From NCBI RefSeq assembly GCF_001678845.1, contig NZ_MAIQ01000001.1, positions 147,146 through 211,145 of the forward strand: a stretch of DNA of 64,000 bases. The letters are read 5' to 3'. The notes below the pieces were generated by a model. That model saw only the letters and a program-made list of their open reading frames with translations. It was not told the DNA's origin and searched no databases. The position numbers and the translations under genes are program-made. Numbering within the stretch: the stretch's first letter is position 1; the number at the start of each line of letters is the position of its first letter. Origin of the DNA: Christensenella intestinihominis (GTDB taxonomy: Bacteria > Bacillota > Clostridia > Christensenellales > Christensenellaceae). This document shows, in pieces, positions 1 to 8,042 of the stretch.

Positions 1-225
1 CGCGGTATTGACGTCAACGCCAAAGTCGAATTTTATAAGCAGATGTCGAACCTGACAAAGCAGGGGAAATGCATTATTATGATCTCTTCCGATATGCCGG
101 AACTCATCTCGATGAGCGACAGGGTATTGGTTGTCCGGAATGGCGAAATTACCGGAGAACTGCAGAAAGAGCAGATTACGGAAGAAGAGATAATCAAGAG
201 AGCATTGGGGGTAAATAAGTCATGA
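1..225 (+). CDS. Sugar ABC transporter ATP-binding protein, C-terminal fragment
   Basis: The reading frame is open from the first base, so this is the 3' end of a gene that starts before the window. The visible 74 residues match the end of the second nucleotide-binding domain of RbsA/MglA-type ATPases: RGIDVNAK (after the D-loop), the IIMISSDMPEL segment with the switch region, and SDRVLVVRNGEI near the C-terminus. These cytoplasmic tandem ATPases power import of monosaccharides. The stop overlaps the permease start by 4 bp, so the two are translationally coupled. The sugar cannot be told from this fragment; the downstream amino-sugar genes suggest an amino sugar or a derivative. Confidence 0.9.
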   Translation, partial: RGIDVNAKVEFYKQMSNLTKQGKCIIMISSDMPELISMSDRVLVVRNGEITGELQKEQITEEEIIKRALGVNKS

Positions 226-1187
226 GTGAAGAAAGAGCTCTGAAAAAGAAATCCGGCCTTAATTTCAAAGACCAGCGCATATTGCTTGCGTTTGTCATCA
301 TAGGCATTGTGATTGTTGTTTCAATTATCAATCCGAAATTTATCGAACTTAAAAATATCATCCAGATATTCCAGCAGATTTCCGTTATGGGCATCCTGAC
401 AATGGCAATGGCATTGCTCCTGATCAGCGGCGGGATCGACCTTTCTATCGGCAACCTGATGGTCCTTTCCGCAATCTGTATGTCTACGCTGATTGCCGGA
501 GGGGTGGCGCTTCCGCTTGCAATTTTGGTGGGCATCATCGTAGCGCTTGCCTGCGGCGCCCTCAATGGTTTTATTATTGCAAAAAGCAAATGTGTGCCGC
601 TTATTATTTCGCTTGGAACCAGCCAGATATTTTACGGGATTTCACTGACGATCTCCGGCGGGCGCATCATGAGCTTCAACGGAACGCTTGATGCAATCGG
701 CAGTACGAAGATTGCGGATGTATTCCCGGTCATGCTCTTTTTCCTGATCGCCATGATTTTTGTTGCCTATGTCCTGCTTAACCGTACAAAATACGGACGG
801 CGGCTGGTGGCCATCGGCGGAAATGAAAAGAACGCATATCTGTCGGGCATCAACGTCGATATGCACAAAATCGGAATTTACATCATCAGCGGTCTTTTCT
901 GCGGGGTTGCGGCAATTGTTTTTTCCGCAAGGCTCGATTCGGTCAGCGCCAGCGCGGGTTCCGGTTACGAGTTGAATGCGCTTACGGCAGCCATTATCGG
1001 CGGGATCACCTTTGAAGGCGGCCGCGGAACCATTTCCGGCGCTTTCCTTGGCTGCCTCTTTATGGGCGTCGTTACAAACGCGATGAATATCCTGCGGGTA
1101 GAATCGTATACGCAGACAATCGTTACCGGCATCATCATCGTAATTGCCGTGGTACTGAGCAATATCAATAATCTGAGAAAGAATTAA
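222..1187 (+). CDS. Sugar ABC transporter permease (RbsC/BPD_transp_2 family)
   Basis: A 321-residue multi-spanning membrane protein of the ribose/galactose/xylose permease family. Hydrophobic segments run from about residue 22 to the C-terminus. The family signatures SGGIDLSIGNL (about residues 68-78) and AAIIGGITFEGGRGT (about 255-270) are intact. It would form the membrane channel for the upstream ATPase. The start ATG overlaps the ATPase stop (ATGA) and follows a G-rich Shine-Dalgarno. No periplasmic binding protein gene is visible, so it probably lies upstream of the window. Confidence 0.93.
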   Translation: MSEERALKKKSGLNFKDQRILLAFVIIGIVIVVSIINPKFIELKNIIQIFQQISVMGILTMAMALLLISGGIDLSIGNLMVLSAICMSTLIAGGVALPLAILVGIIVALACGALNGFIIAKSKCVPLIISLGTSQIFYGISLTISGGRIMSFNGTLDAIGSTKIADVFPVMLFFLIAMIFVAYVLLNRTKYGRRLVAIGGNEKNAYLSGINVDMHKIGIYIISGLFCGVAAIVFSARLDSVSASAGSGYELNALTAAIIGGITFEGGRGTISGAFLGCLFMGVVTNAMNILRVESYTQTIVTGIIIVIAVVLSNINNLRKN

Positions 1188-1208
1188 CGTAAGAGGGAAG
1201 TGAGCGGA

Positions 1209-1940
1209 ATGAATATACTTGCAATTGGTTGTCACCCGGACGATCTGGAAATTGCGTGTGCGGGCACGCTCGCAAAGTATGCAAAGCGCGGGGATAAGGT
1301 CATTATGTGCCATGTTGCCAACGGTAATCTGGGGCATGCAATTATTATGCCAGACGAACTGCGCGACATCAGGACGAAGGAAGCGGAAAATGCGGCGAAG
1401 ATTATCGGCGCGGAATCCGTCAATATCGACGTAGGGGATATGAATGTCGAGGGCTCAAACCGCAATACGATTGAAAAGGTTGTCGAGGTAATCCGTTACG
1501 CGAAACCGGACCTTATCATCACCCATAATCCGAACGATTACATGAGGGATCATATGCAAACGAGCCAACTGGCGTTTCATGCCAGTTTCGGCGCGACGGT
1601 GCCGCACATGAAAGGTGGAGTCCTGCCCGGAATCAGCGAAGCGGCGGAAGCCTTTGGCACAATCGTTCCCATTTTTTTCATGGACACCCTTGCGGGCATA
1701 AACTTTATTCCTACGGAATATGTGGATATCACGGATACAATTGACCTGAAGCTCGAAGCGCTTGCCTGCCACGAAAGCCAGATTAAATGGATGCTGGACC
1801 ACGACAAGATTGATTTTATCGATTTTGTGCGTACCTGTTCCAAATACAGGGGGCTCCAGTGCAGCGTTCCTTACGCGGAAGGCTTCCGCCAATATGCGGG
1901 CTGGCCGCGCTTTGCGACAAAACGCCTGCTTCCGGAATAA
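1209..1940 (+). CDS. PIG-L/LmbE family N-acetyl-sugar deacetylase
   Basis: A PIG-L family zinc-dependent deacetylase of about 243 residues. The metal-binding motif GCHPDDLE lies near residues 7-14 and the second motif HNPNDYMRDH near residues 100-110. Members remove acetyl groups from N-acetylglucosaminyl compounds. I chose ATG 1209 over GTG 1200 because MNILAIGCHPDD matches the usual family start and the purine-rich AGAGGGAAG lies about 10 bp upstream. It sits between a sugar importer and a NagB-like gene, which fits deacetylation of an imported N-acetyl amino sugar before deamination. The exact substrate is unknown. Confidence 0.85.
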   Translation: MNILAIGCHPDDLEIACAGTLAKYAKRGDKVIMCHVANGNLGHAIIMPDELRDIRTKEAENAAKIIGAESVNIDVGDMNVEGSNRNTIEKVVEVIRYAKPDLIITHNPNDYMRDHMQTSQLAFHASFGATVPHMKGGVLPGISEAAEAFGTIVPIFFMDTLAGINFIPTEYVDITDTIDLKLEALACHESQIKWMLDHDKIDFIDFVRTCSKYRGLQCSVPYAEGFRQYAGWPRFATKRLLPE

Positions 1941-2002
1941 GCAAGTCGTCAAATCGTTACGGTTACGGAGTTGTTTGACTTTACGACGGTGAGGAGACTG
2001 AA

Positions 2003-2953
2003 ATGGATTTATTATCTACAATAAAAAACTCGAATATGGAACACTTTTATCCTGCCGGGTGGAATCTTAAGAAAATTGATGAATGCTGCTCGCATGGACC
2101 GGAAGAGGTCGCGGTTGCGCAGCCTTTCTGGAACGAAGGCTTTCGGCCGGTGATGTGCGAAAACGCAGACACCTTTGCAATGATGATGGGCCACGAGATT
2201 GCCCTGACAATTAAGGAAGCAAAAGATCATGGCGAAAAATTGGCGCTGATTTTTCCGGTTGGGCCGATGGGCATGTATCAGTGGGCGGTTTATTTCCTGA
2301 AGGAGTGGAATGTTGACTGCCGCCATGTCACCGGTTTCAATATGGATGAATGGAGTGACGAAGAGGGAAACACCCTTGACCCAAAAGCCAAGGGCTCGTT
2401 CCAGAATGCAATGATGGATGCCTTCTATGGCCCGCTCGGAAGCCTGACAGTCCCTGAAAATCAGCGGAATTTTGCAACCAAAGAGTTCCTTCCGCATTAT
2501 GCTGAAAAGATTGCGGAGATCAAACAGGCGGGCGGGAAGCTCGTAACCGTTTACGGCATTGGCCGGGTTTTCCATATCGCCTTCTGGGAACCACATTTTG
2601 CCGCGGATTATAAGGATGAGGCAGAATGGAAGCAGCAAACGCATCGGTTTGGCGCAAAGCTGCATCCGCTTACGATTGAACAAAATGCCCTGCACAGCTT
2701 CAAAAGCAGGACAACTCAAGTGCCTGCCTTTGCAAACACAATTGGCCCCGGCCTGTTCCTACAGTCCGACAAAATGATCGGCGGCTGCGACGGAACATAC
2801 AGCCGCGGATTGATATGGCAGGGGATGTCTTTTTGGGTTGCGCTTCGTTACGGGCCTGATATGTGGGTGCCGGCAAGCTTTGTGCCTACACTTCCCGGGA
2901 AATTGTTCTATATTAAAGAACTTGGCGGGCCGCTCGAAGCGGAATGCAATTGA
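2003..2953 (+). CDS. Divergent glucosamine-6-phosphate deaminase-like protein (NagB superfamily)
   Basis: This 316-residue protein resembles NagB but is about 80 residues longer than the canonical enzyme encoded at 5877. The segment GFNMDEW (about residues 114-120) corresponds to the NagB FNMDEY motif with the enolisation aspartate. The segment [13 protein letters not shown] (about 182-194) aligns with GxGxxGHIxFNEP and keeps the catalytic His and Glu. However, the residue two before the His is Val rather than Asp/Asn, and Gly-His has become Phe-His. It may be an amino-sugar isomerase or deaminase acting on a different substrate. It follows the PIG-L gene by 62 bp in the same operon. Confidence 0.72.
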   Translation: MDLLSTIKNSNMEHFYPAGWNLKKIDECCSHGPEEVAVAQPFWNEGFRPVMCENADTFAMMMGHEIALTIKEAKDHGEKLALIFPVGPMGMYQWAVYFLKEWNVDCRHVTGFNMDEWSDEEGNTLDPKAKGSFQNAMMDAFYGPLGSLTVPENQRNFATKEFLPHYAEKIAEIKQAGGKLVTVYGIGRVFHIAFWEPHFAADYKDEAEWKQQTHRFGAKLHPLTIEQNALHSFKSRTTQVPAFANTIGPGLFLQSDKMIGGCDGTYSRGLIWQGMSFWVALRYGPDMWVPASFVPTLPGKLFYIKELGGPLEAECN

Positions 2954-2990
2954 CAGCTTTTACCAGGCAAGGGACGAAAGGAGAAAAACG

Positions 2991-3992
2991 ATGCTGAAAT
3001 CTGCCATTATCGGAACCGGATTTATCGGAAACGCGCATGCCACGGCCTATAAAAACATGACCGGCGCACAACTGGTTGCGATTGTCGATGTAGACGAGGA
3101 AAAGGGAACAAAGGCCGCAGAGGAATTCGGCTGTAAATATTACAACGATGCGGAAGAAATGCTGCAAACGGAAGAGGTCGACATTGTCGATATATGCCTG
3201 CCTACCTTCCTTCACGAGCAATATGTCCTTTTGGCGGCGCGTTATAAAAAGCATATCCTTTGTGAAAAGCCGGTAACGTTATCCCTCAAGTCCATGGATC
3301 GTATGCTTGCCGCCGTAAAGGAAGCGGGCGTACGTTTTATGGTGGCACAGGTGGTGCGCTTTTGGCCTGAATATATCAAAATCAAAGAAATGTACGACGC
3401 CGGAGAATTCGGGGATGTGAGGATGGTGTATGCAAACCGTATTGCACAGCATCCCAACTGGACGCAGTGGCATCGTGATCCTGCCAAAAGCGGCGGCGGC
3501 TTATTTGACCTGCACCTGCATGATATTGACTTTATGCAGTATTTATTTGGCAGGGTAAAAAGCGTTTATGCGGTCGGGAAGGCAAGCGAAACGGGTTGCT
3601 GGAATTTCGTAATGACAACGCTTAAATTTGAAAATGGAAACTATGCAACCGTGGAAGGCATCTTCGATATGACGGAAAATTATCCTTTCACCATGACCTT
3701 CCGGATTATCGGGGAAACCAAAACAGTGGATTACTCCATGGTTGCAGGCTTCAATCTTGAAGACGTAGGCAGCTCGAAACGTGCGGCGGTGCTGTATGAA
3801 ACCGGGCACGAACCAAGAAAGCTTCCCATTGATGAAAAAGACGCCTACCAGATAGAGCTTGAATATTTTGTCGATCGTCTCGAGTCTGGAAAGCCGTTCG
3901 ATGTGATTACCCCCAAAGATTCCAGGCACGTTATCGAGGTGATTTGTGCAATTCAGGAATCTCTTGAAACAGGCAAGGTTGTCGAAGTGTAA
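2991..3992 (+). CDS. Gfo/Idh/MocA family NAD(P)-dependent oxidoreductase
   Basis: About 333 residues. The N-terminal Rossmann fold shows GTGFIGNAHA near residues 8-17, CEKPV sits near residue 95, and the C-terminal substrate domain holds HLHDIDFMQYLFG with the usual catalytic histidine-aspartate. These enzymes oxidise or reduce sugar or inositol hydroxyls. The open frame extends back into the previous gene, but ATG 2991 follows a clear AAAGGAG at the right distance and begins the Rossmann strand, so I use it. The stop overlaps the next start by one base. Its likely role is an oxidation or epimerisation step in the amino-sugar pathway. Confidence 0.9.
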   Translation: MLKSAIIGTGFIGNAHATAYKNMTGAQLVAIVDVDEEKGTKAAEEFGCKYYNDAEEMLQTEEVDIVDICLPTFLHEQYVLLAARYKKHILCEKPVTLSLKSMDRMLAAVKEAGVRFMVAQVVRFWPEYIKIKEMYDAGEFGDVRMVYANRIAQHPNWTQWHRDPAKSGGGLFDLHLHDIDFMQYLFGRVKSVYAVGKASETGCWNFVMTTLKFENGNYATVEGIFDMTENYPFTMTFRIIGETKTVDYSMVAGFNLEDVGSSKRAAVLYETGHEPRKLPIDEKDAYQIELEYFVDRLESGKPFDVITPKDSRHVIEVICAIQESLETGKVVEV

Positions 3993-5005
3993 TGGATAAG
4001 GAGTATATCGTCGGGCTTGACGGCGGGGGAACGAAATCGGATTGCGTACTGCTCGATACGGATGGACGGTTTGTTGACTACCTGAAATGGGGAACCACCT
4101 CCCACGAGTTTCTTCCGGGGGGAATGCCGGAGCTGGAAACCGAACTGGAAAAGATGTTTGCGGCGCTTTTTGATCGGAATAAAATTAAAACCGGTCAAAT
4201 TCGCCGTGCCGTTTTTGGTATGGCGGGGGTAGATACGAAATACCAAAAGCAAAAGATCAGCGGAATGATTGCGCGGAGCGGAATCGAAAATTTCCGGGTG
4301 TGTAACGACGGCTACCTTGGAATTAAGGCGGGAACAGCCAGCGGTATGGGAATCACGATCATCAATGGCACGGGCTGCAGTTTCACTGGAATCGGCGAAG
4401 CCGGCGAAATGATGCAGGTTGGCGGACAGGCCGTCGTTATGGATGATATCGGCGGCGGTTATATTATAGGGCGCAATATTGTGCGTCTTGTCCACCGGGA
4501 TTTGATTTTAAATGGAAAGCCAACAATACTTTCCGAAATGCTTATGCAAAAAGTCGGTGTTGATTCGCCGGACGACCTGATGGACGAGCTTGTGCAAAAG
4601 GTCGGTGAAAACACGATACAGGTAAAACACCTCGCACCGATGATGTTTGAGGCTGCCCGTTGCGGGGATGCGGTCGCAAAAGACTATCTTTCAAAAATGG
4701 GAAAACAGATTGCGGAATATATCGCGGCCATCGTGCGCAGGCTGGACCTTGCACACAGGGAAATCATCGAGGTTGTATTGATCGGCTCCGCCTTCCTGAA
4801 GGCTGCCGACCGAACGCACATCGAGTCCATGGAGGCAGAGACGGAAAAGCGTTTCGGCCGCGGGAAAATTATCTTTCGCCCCCTTACCGTAAGGCCGGTA
4901 TGCGGCGCGGCGCTCTGGGCGCTTGCGGATTCCGGCCGCGATACGGAAAACAAAGAGTTTCGTGAGCAGGTAATCGGCGAAATCGAGGCGCATATTACAA
5001 ATTAA
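3992..5005 (+). CDS. BadF/BadG/BcrA/BcrD-type ATPase, probable N-acetylglucosamine kinase-like sugar kinase
   Basis: A 337-residue protein of the acetate/sugar kinase/Hsp70 actin fold. Phosphate-1 motif GLDGGGTKSD is near residues 8-17, VCNDGYLGI near 105-113, and the phosphate-2 motif NGTGCSF near 130. This is the pattern of eukaryotic-type N-acetylglucosamine kinases and their bacterial relatives. Its start codon shares a base with the previous stop (TAATG), showing tight coupling. In this operon it would phosphorylate the imported or deacetylated amino sugar so that a NagB enzyme can act. Substrate specificity is inferred from context. Confidence 0.85.
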   Translation: MDKEYIVGLDGGGTKSDCVLLDTDGRFVDYLKWGTTSHEFLPGGMPELETELEKMFAALFDRNKIKTGQIRRAVFGMAGVDTKYQKQKISGMIARSGIENFRVCNDGYLGIKAGTASGMGITIINGTGCSFTGIGEAGEMMQVGGQAVVMDDIGGGYIIGRNIVRLVHRDLILNGKPTILSEMLMQKVGVDSPDDLMDELVQKVGENTIQVKHLAPMMFEAARCGDAVAKDYLSKMGKQIAEYIAAIVRRLDLAHREIIEVVLIGSAFLKAADRTHIESMEAETEKRFGRGKIIFRPLTVRPVCGAALWALADSGRDTENKEFREQVIGEIEAHITN

Positions 5006-5015
5006 GGAGCAGGCT

Positions 5016-5855
5016 ATGAAACAAGGAGTTAGTTTTTTCTCGTTCGCCCAGGATGTAGATGTAAGGGAAGCCGCACAGCAGATCAGGAAAGCAGGCTATA
5101 GCGGTATGGAACCGGTAGTCAGCGAAAGCGGCAGCCTGAATCCGTCTATGACAGACCGGGAGGTTCTGGAAATAAAAGGGATTGCGGATGAGTTTGGTCT
5201 TGAAATTCCAAGTGTCGGCGTATGGTCCTTGTGGGACAATAATTTGGTTTCGGATTCACCGGAAATTCGGGCAAAGGCAAAAGGAATTGTAAAAAGACAG
5301 CTTGAAATTGCCGCCTTGCTCGGGGCGGATACGATCCTTGTCGTACCGGGATATGTCGGCTGTGACTTTGCGGCCGAACCGGAAAAAATACGGTATGACG
5401 TTGCCTATGAAAGGTCACAGGAAGCAATTGCCGGGCTCGCGCCGCTTGCAGCGCAGCTCAAGGTTACGATCGGGATTGAAAATGTCTGGAACCGTTTCCT
5501 GCTTTCACCGCTTGAAACAAAGCGGTTTGTGGAAGAAATCGATTCTCCGTATGTCGGCGTATACTTTGACGTAGGCAATATTATTTATATTGGTTATCCC
5601 GAGCAATGGATTGAAATTTTAGGGAAGCACATCAAAAAGATACACTTCTGCGATTACCGCGCAGACCAGTGCGGGATAGGTGCGTTCGTTGACCTGTTTG
5701 CGGGCGATGTTGATTTTAAAGCGGTCATGGCTGCGCTGAAATCAATTGGATATGATGATTACGTTACGCTCGAAATGCTTCCGAATTATAAGGAATACCC
5801 CTATGTGTCCCTCTATGCAAATAAGCCTGCAATGGATACGATTATCACATTATAA
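5016..5855 (+). CDS. Sugar phosphate isomerase/epimerase (xylose isomerase-like TIM barrel)
   Basis: A 279-residue AP-endonuclease-2/xylose isomerase-like TIM barrel. Metal-ligand type motifs are visible: GIENVWN near residue 150, YFDVGN near 187-192, HFCDYR near 212-217, and TLEML near the end. The family includes ketose and inosose epimerases. It follows the kinase by 10 bp. Its reaction cannot be named from sequence alone, but with the Gfo/Idh oxidoreductase it may convert an oxidised or rearranged sugar in the pathway. Confidence 0.82.
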   Translation: MKQGVSFFSFAQDVDVREAAQQIRKAGYSGMEPVVSESGSLNPSMTDREVLEIKGIADEFGLEIPSVGVWSLWDNNLVSDSPEIRAKAKGIVKRQLEIAALLGADTILVVPGYVGCDFAAEPEKIRYDVAYERSQEAIAGLAPLAAQLKVTIGIENVWNRFLLSPLETKRFVEEIDSPYVGVYFDVGNIIYIGYPEQWIEILGKHIKKIHFCDYRADQCGIGAFVDLFAGDVDFKAVMAALKSIGYDDYVTLEMLPNYKEYPYVSLYANKPAMDTIITL

Positions 5856-5876
5856 AGATCAAAAGGAGATATCATC

Positions 5877-6590
5877 TTGGAATTTATATTATCGGATACC
5901 TATGAACAAATGAGCGGCGCTGCAGCCGAAATTTTGGCAAAAGAATTGAAGCGGAAGCCGAATGCGGTATTTGCACTTCCGACGGGTTCGACGCCAATCG
6001 GAACCTATCAGGCGCTGGCGAAACAAAACAGGGAAGGGCAGATCGATTTTTCTCAGGGCAATTTTTTCAATGTAGATGAATATGTCGGTCTCTCGCGGGA
6101 AAGCGAGCAGGGCTATTATCATTTCCTGTATACAAACCTTTACCAGCATGTTAATGTTGACCTTGCCAAAACGCATGCCCCCGATGGAACAGCAGCAGAC
6201 CCGGAACTGGCGGCAATAGACTATGAAAGACAGATCGACAGCCTGGGCGGCCTCGATGTAGCGTTTCTTGGCATTGGCAGAAACGGGCATATCGGGTTTA
6301 ACGAACCGGCCGACAGCCTGCATTATGCAACCTATTGCGTAACGCTCACGGAAAGCACAATCGAAGCCAACGCACGTTTCTTCGCAAGTGTGGACGAAAT
6401 GCCGAAACAGGCACTCACAATCGGCATTGGCACAATTATGAAAGCGGATAAGATTGTTATGGTGGCGCACGGGGAAGATAAGGCAGAGGCAATTCGCCGC
6501 CTGAAAGAGGATACCAGCCTTAATACAGGCTTTCCTTCCTCTCTCCTGAGGCTGCATCCGGATGTAACGGTTGTGACGACGATTAAATAG
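5877..6590 (+). CDS. nagB: Glucosamine-6-phosphate deaminase
   Basis: A 237-residue NagB of the short Gram-positive type, converting glucosamine-6-phosphate to fructose-6-phosphate and ammonia in the cytoplasm. Canonical motifs are present: LPTGSTPIGTY near residues 34-44, FNVDEYVGL near 64-72, and GIGRNGHIGFNEP near 132-144. The start is TTG at 5877 behind a strong AAAAGGAG; no ATG fits better. It is the last gene of the operon before a hairpin terminator and links the pathway to glycolysis. Confidence 0.93.
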   Translation: MEFILSDTYEQMSGAAAEILAKELKRKPNAVFALPTGSTPIGTYQALAKQNREGQIDFSQGNFFNVDEYVGLSRESEQGYYHFLYTNLYQHVNVDLAKTHAPDGTAADPELAAIDYERQIDSLGGLDVAFLGIGRNGHIGFNEPADSLHYATYCVTLTESTIEANARFFASVDEMPKQALTIGIGTIMKADKIVMVAHGEDKAEAIRRLKEDTSLNTGFPSSLLRLHPDVTVVTTIK

Positions 6591-6655
6591 TTTTTTCCTC
6601 CGAATGGAATTGTAACATACTTTAAGGGCCGTTCGCGCTTCCGCTGCGCGGGCGG

Positions 6656-6678
6656 TTCTGTATTTACAGAATGTTTTT
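6656..6678 (+). terminator. Intrinsic terminator after nagB
   Basis: A perfect 7-bp inverted repeat (TTCTGTA, 2-nt loop, TACAGAA) is followed by TGTTTTT. A larger GC-rich hairpin with two G-U pairs lies just upstream at about 6623-6657. Together they close the amino-sugar operon and insulate proC. Confidence 0.7.
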
Positions 6679-6690
6679 AACCGGGAAATA

Positions 6691-6699
6691 TGCTATAAT
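6691..6699 (+). promoter_or_regulatory. Extended -10 promoter for proC
   Basis: TGCTATAAT is a perfect extended -10 (TGn plus TATAAT). No good -35 lies at 16-18 bp, which is usual for extended -10 promoters. It is 54 bp upstream of the proC start and directly after the terminator. Confidence 0.6.
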
Positions 6700-6752
6700 G
6701 TTTTCTGGAAAGCAAAAAAACAGAAAGCTACCCTAGGGAGGATGAATAAATA

Positions 6753-7535
6753 GTGAAAGCTTATAAACCCGGTTTTATCGGTTGCGGAAATATGGCGGCG
6801 GCAATTATTGGAGGCATGAAGCAAGCCGGAATTACGGAGCTTTATGTCTATGACAAGGATATGGAAAAGTGTAGGGCCTTCGACGGCGCCGCCGTATGTG
6901 AAAGCGCAAACGGTGTGGCGGAAAATGCGGATATTATTTTCTTGTGTGTCAAACCCAACGTATTACCTGCTGTTCTGGAAGAAATTGCAGTGGAAGGGAA
7001 AGCGTTTGTTTCCATCGCGGCGGGTGTAACGGTGGAAAAAATCCAAGGCTTCCTCAAACCGGAAGCGCGTATTATGCGCATTATGCCCAATACGCCCCTT
7101 TTGGTGGGGAAGGGGGCGATTTGCATCCAAACCCCAACGAACCTTACGGAAGATGAGCAGTCTTTTATTGAAAATATTTTCAGTTCAATCGGCATTATAG
7201 AACATGTGGACGGAAGCCTGATGGACAGCGTAACCGGAGTCTCGGGCAGCGGTCCTGCATACGTATACATGTTTATCGATGCGTTGGCAAAAGCAGGCGT
7301 AAAGCATGGACTGGCGGAGGATGTTGCGCTACGGCTTGCGGTCCAAACGTTTGAAGGAGCATGTGAAATGCTGAAACAAACGGGGGATACGCCGTCGCAG
7401 CTGATTCATAACGTTTGTTCGCCGGGAGGCACGACCATCGAGGCAATGAAAGTCTTCGATTTGAATGAGACGCGTGGAATCATTGAATGGGCGGTCGACG
7501 CCTGCGTAGCAAAATCCAGGGAACTCTCCAAATAA
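6753..7535 (+). CDS. proC: Pyrroline-5-carboxylate reductase
   Basis: A 260-residue enzyme that reduces 1-pyrroline-5-carboxylate to proline with NAD(P)H. The Rossmann motif GFIGCGNMAAAIIGG opens the protein and the family signature SGSGPAYVYMFIDALAKAG lies near residue 162. The start is GTG 6753. The Shine-Dalgarno AGGGAGG is followed by a tiny frame, ATG-AAT-AAA-TAG, whose stop overlaps the GTG (TAGTG), so reinitiation may tune expression. It heads a proC-rnhA-HD gene group. Confidence 0.95.
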   Translation: MKAYKPGFIGCGNMAAAIIGGMKQAGITELYVYDKDMEKCRAFDGAAVCESANGVAENADIIFLCVKPNVLPAVLEEIAVEGKAFVSIAAGVTVEKIQGFLKPEARIMRIMPNTPLLVGKGAICIQTPTNLTEDEQSFIENIFSSIGIIEHVDGSLMDSVTGVSGSGPAYVYMFIDALAKAGVKHGLAEDVALRLAVQTFEGACEMLKQTGDTPSQLIHNVCSPGGTTIEAMKVFDLNETRGIIEWAVDACVAKSRELSK

Positions 7536-7548
7536 CCAAAGGATATTT

Positions 7549-8004
7549 ATGCTGAAAGAAGTAATTATTTACTGTGACGGCGCATGCTCCGGAAATCCGG
7601 GGCCGGGCGGATGGGCCTGCGTGCTCGAGTATAAGGGAAACAGGAAAGAACTTTCCGGCTTTGCGGAAGATACGACAAACAACCGCATGGAGCTTACGGC
7701 AGCCCTTCGCGGCCTTCTTGCGCTCAAGGAACGGTGCAGCGTGAAGGTGCATACCGACAGCGCCTATATTCATAATGCCTTTGATAAGGGATGGATTATC
7801 GCCTGGCAAAATAATGGCTGGAAGACAGCTTCAAAAAAGCCCGTTGAAAACCAGGACTTATGGAAACAATTGGTCAACGCATCAAAAAACCATGTGGTGA
7901 AATGGTATAAAGTAAAGGGTCACGCAGACGATGAGCTTAATAATCTTTGTGATAAGCTGGCGCGTGAACAAATCAAGAAAAATGTTGCAGGCCAGAAAAC
8001 ATAA
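7549..8004 (+). CDS. rnhA: Ribonuclease HI
   Basis: A 151-residue RNase HI that cuts the RNA strand of RNA-DNA hybrids. The four acidic active-site residues are visible: CDGACSGNPGPGG (Asp near residue 9), NRMELTA (Glu near 47), HTDSAY (Asp near 69) and CDKLA (Asp near 133). Length matches the bacterial type I enzyme without an N-terminal hybrid-binding domain. It lies 13 bp after proC in the same orientation. Confidence 0.95.
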   Translation: MLKEVIIYCDGACSGNPGPGGWACVLEYKGNRKELSGFAEDTTNNRMELTAALRGLLALKERCSVKVHTDSAYIHNAFDKGWIIAWQNNGWKTASKKPVENQDLWKQLVNASKNHVVKWYKVKGHADDELNNLCDKLAREQIKKNVAGQKT

Positions 8005-8042
8005 AACAAGTAACCTGAAACAGGAAAAGAGCGATAAAACAG

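Noticed and set aside
642-1337. Long antisense frames over the ABC permease and similar shadows elsewhere
   Set aside because: They lie opposite well-supported genes and show no domain; such frames are expected at this GC content.
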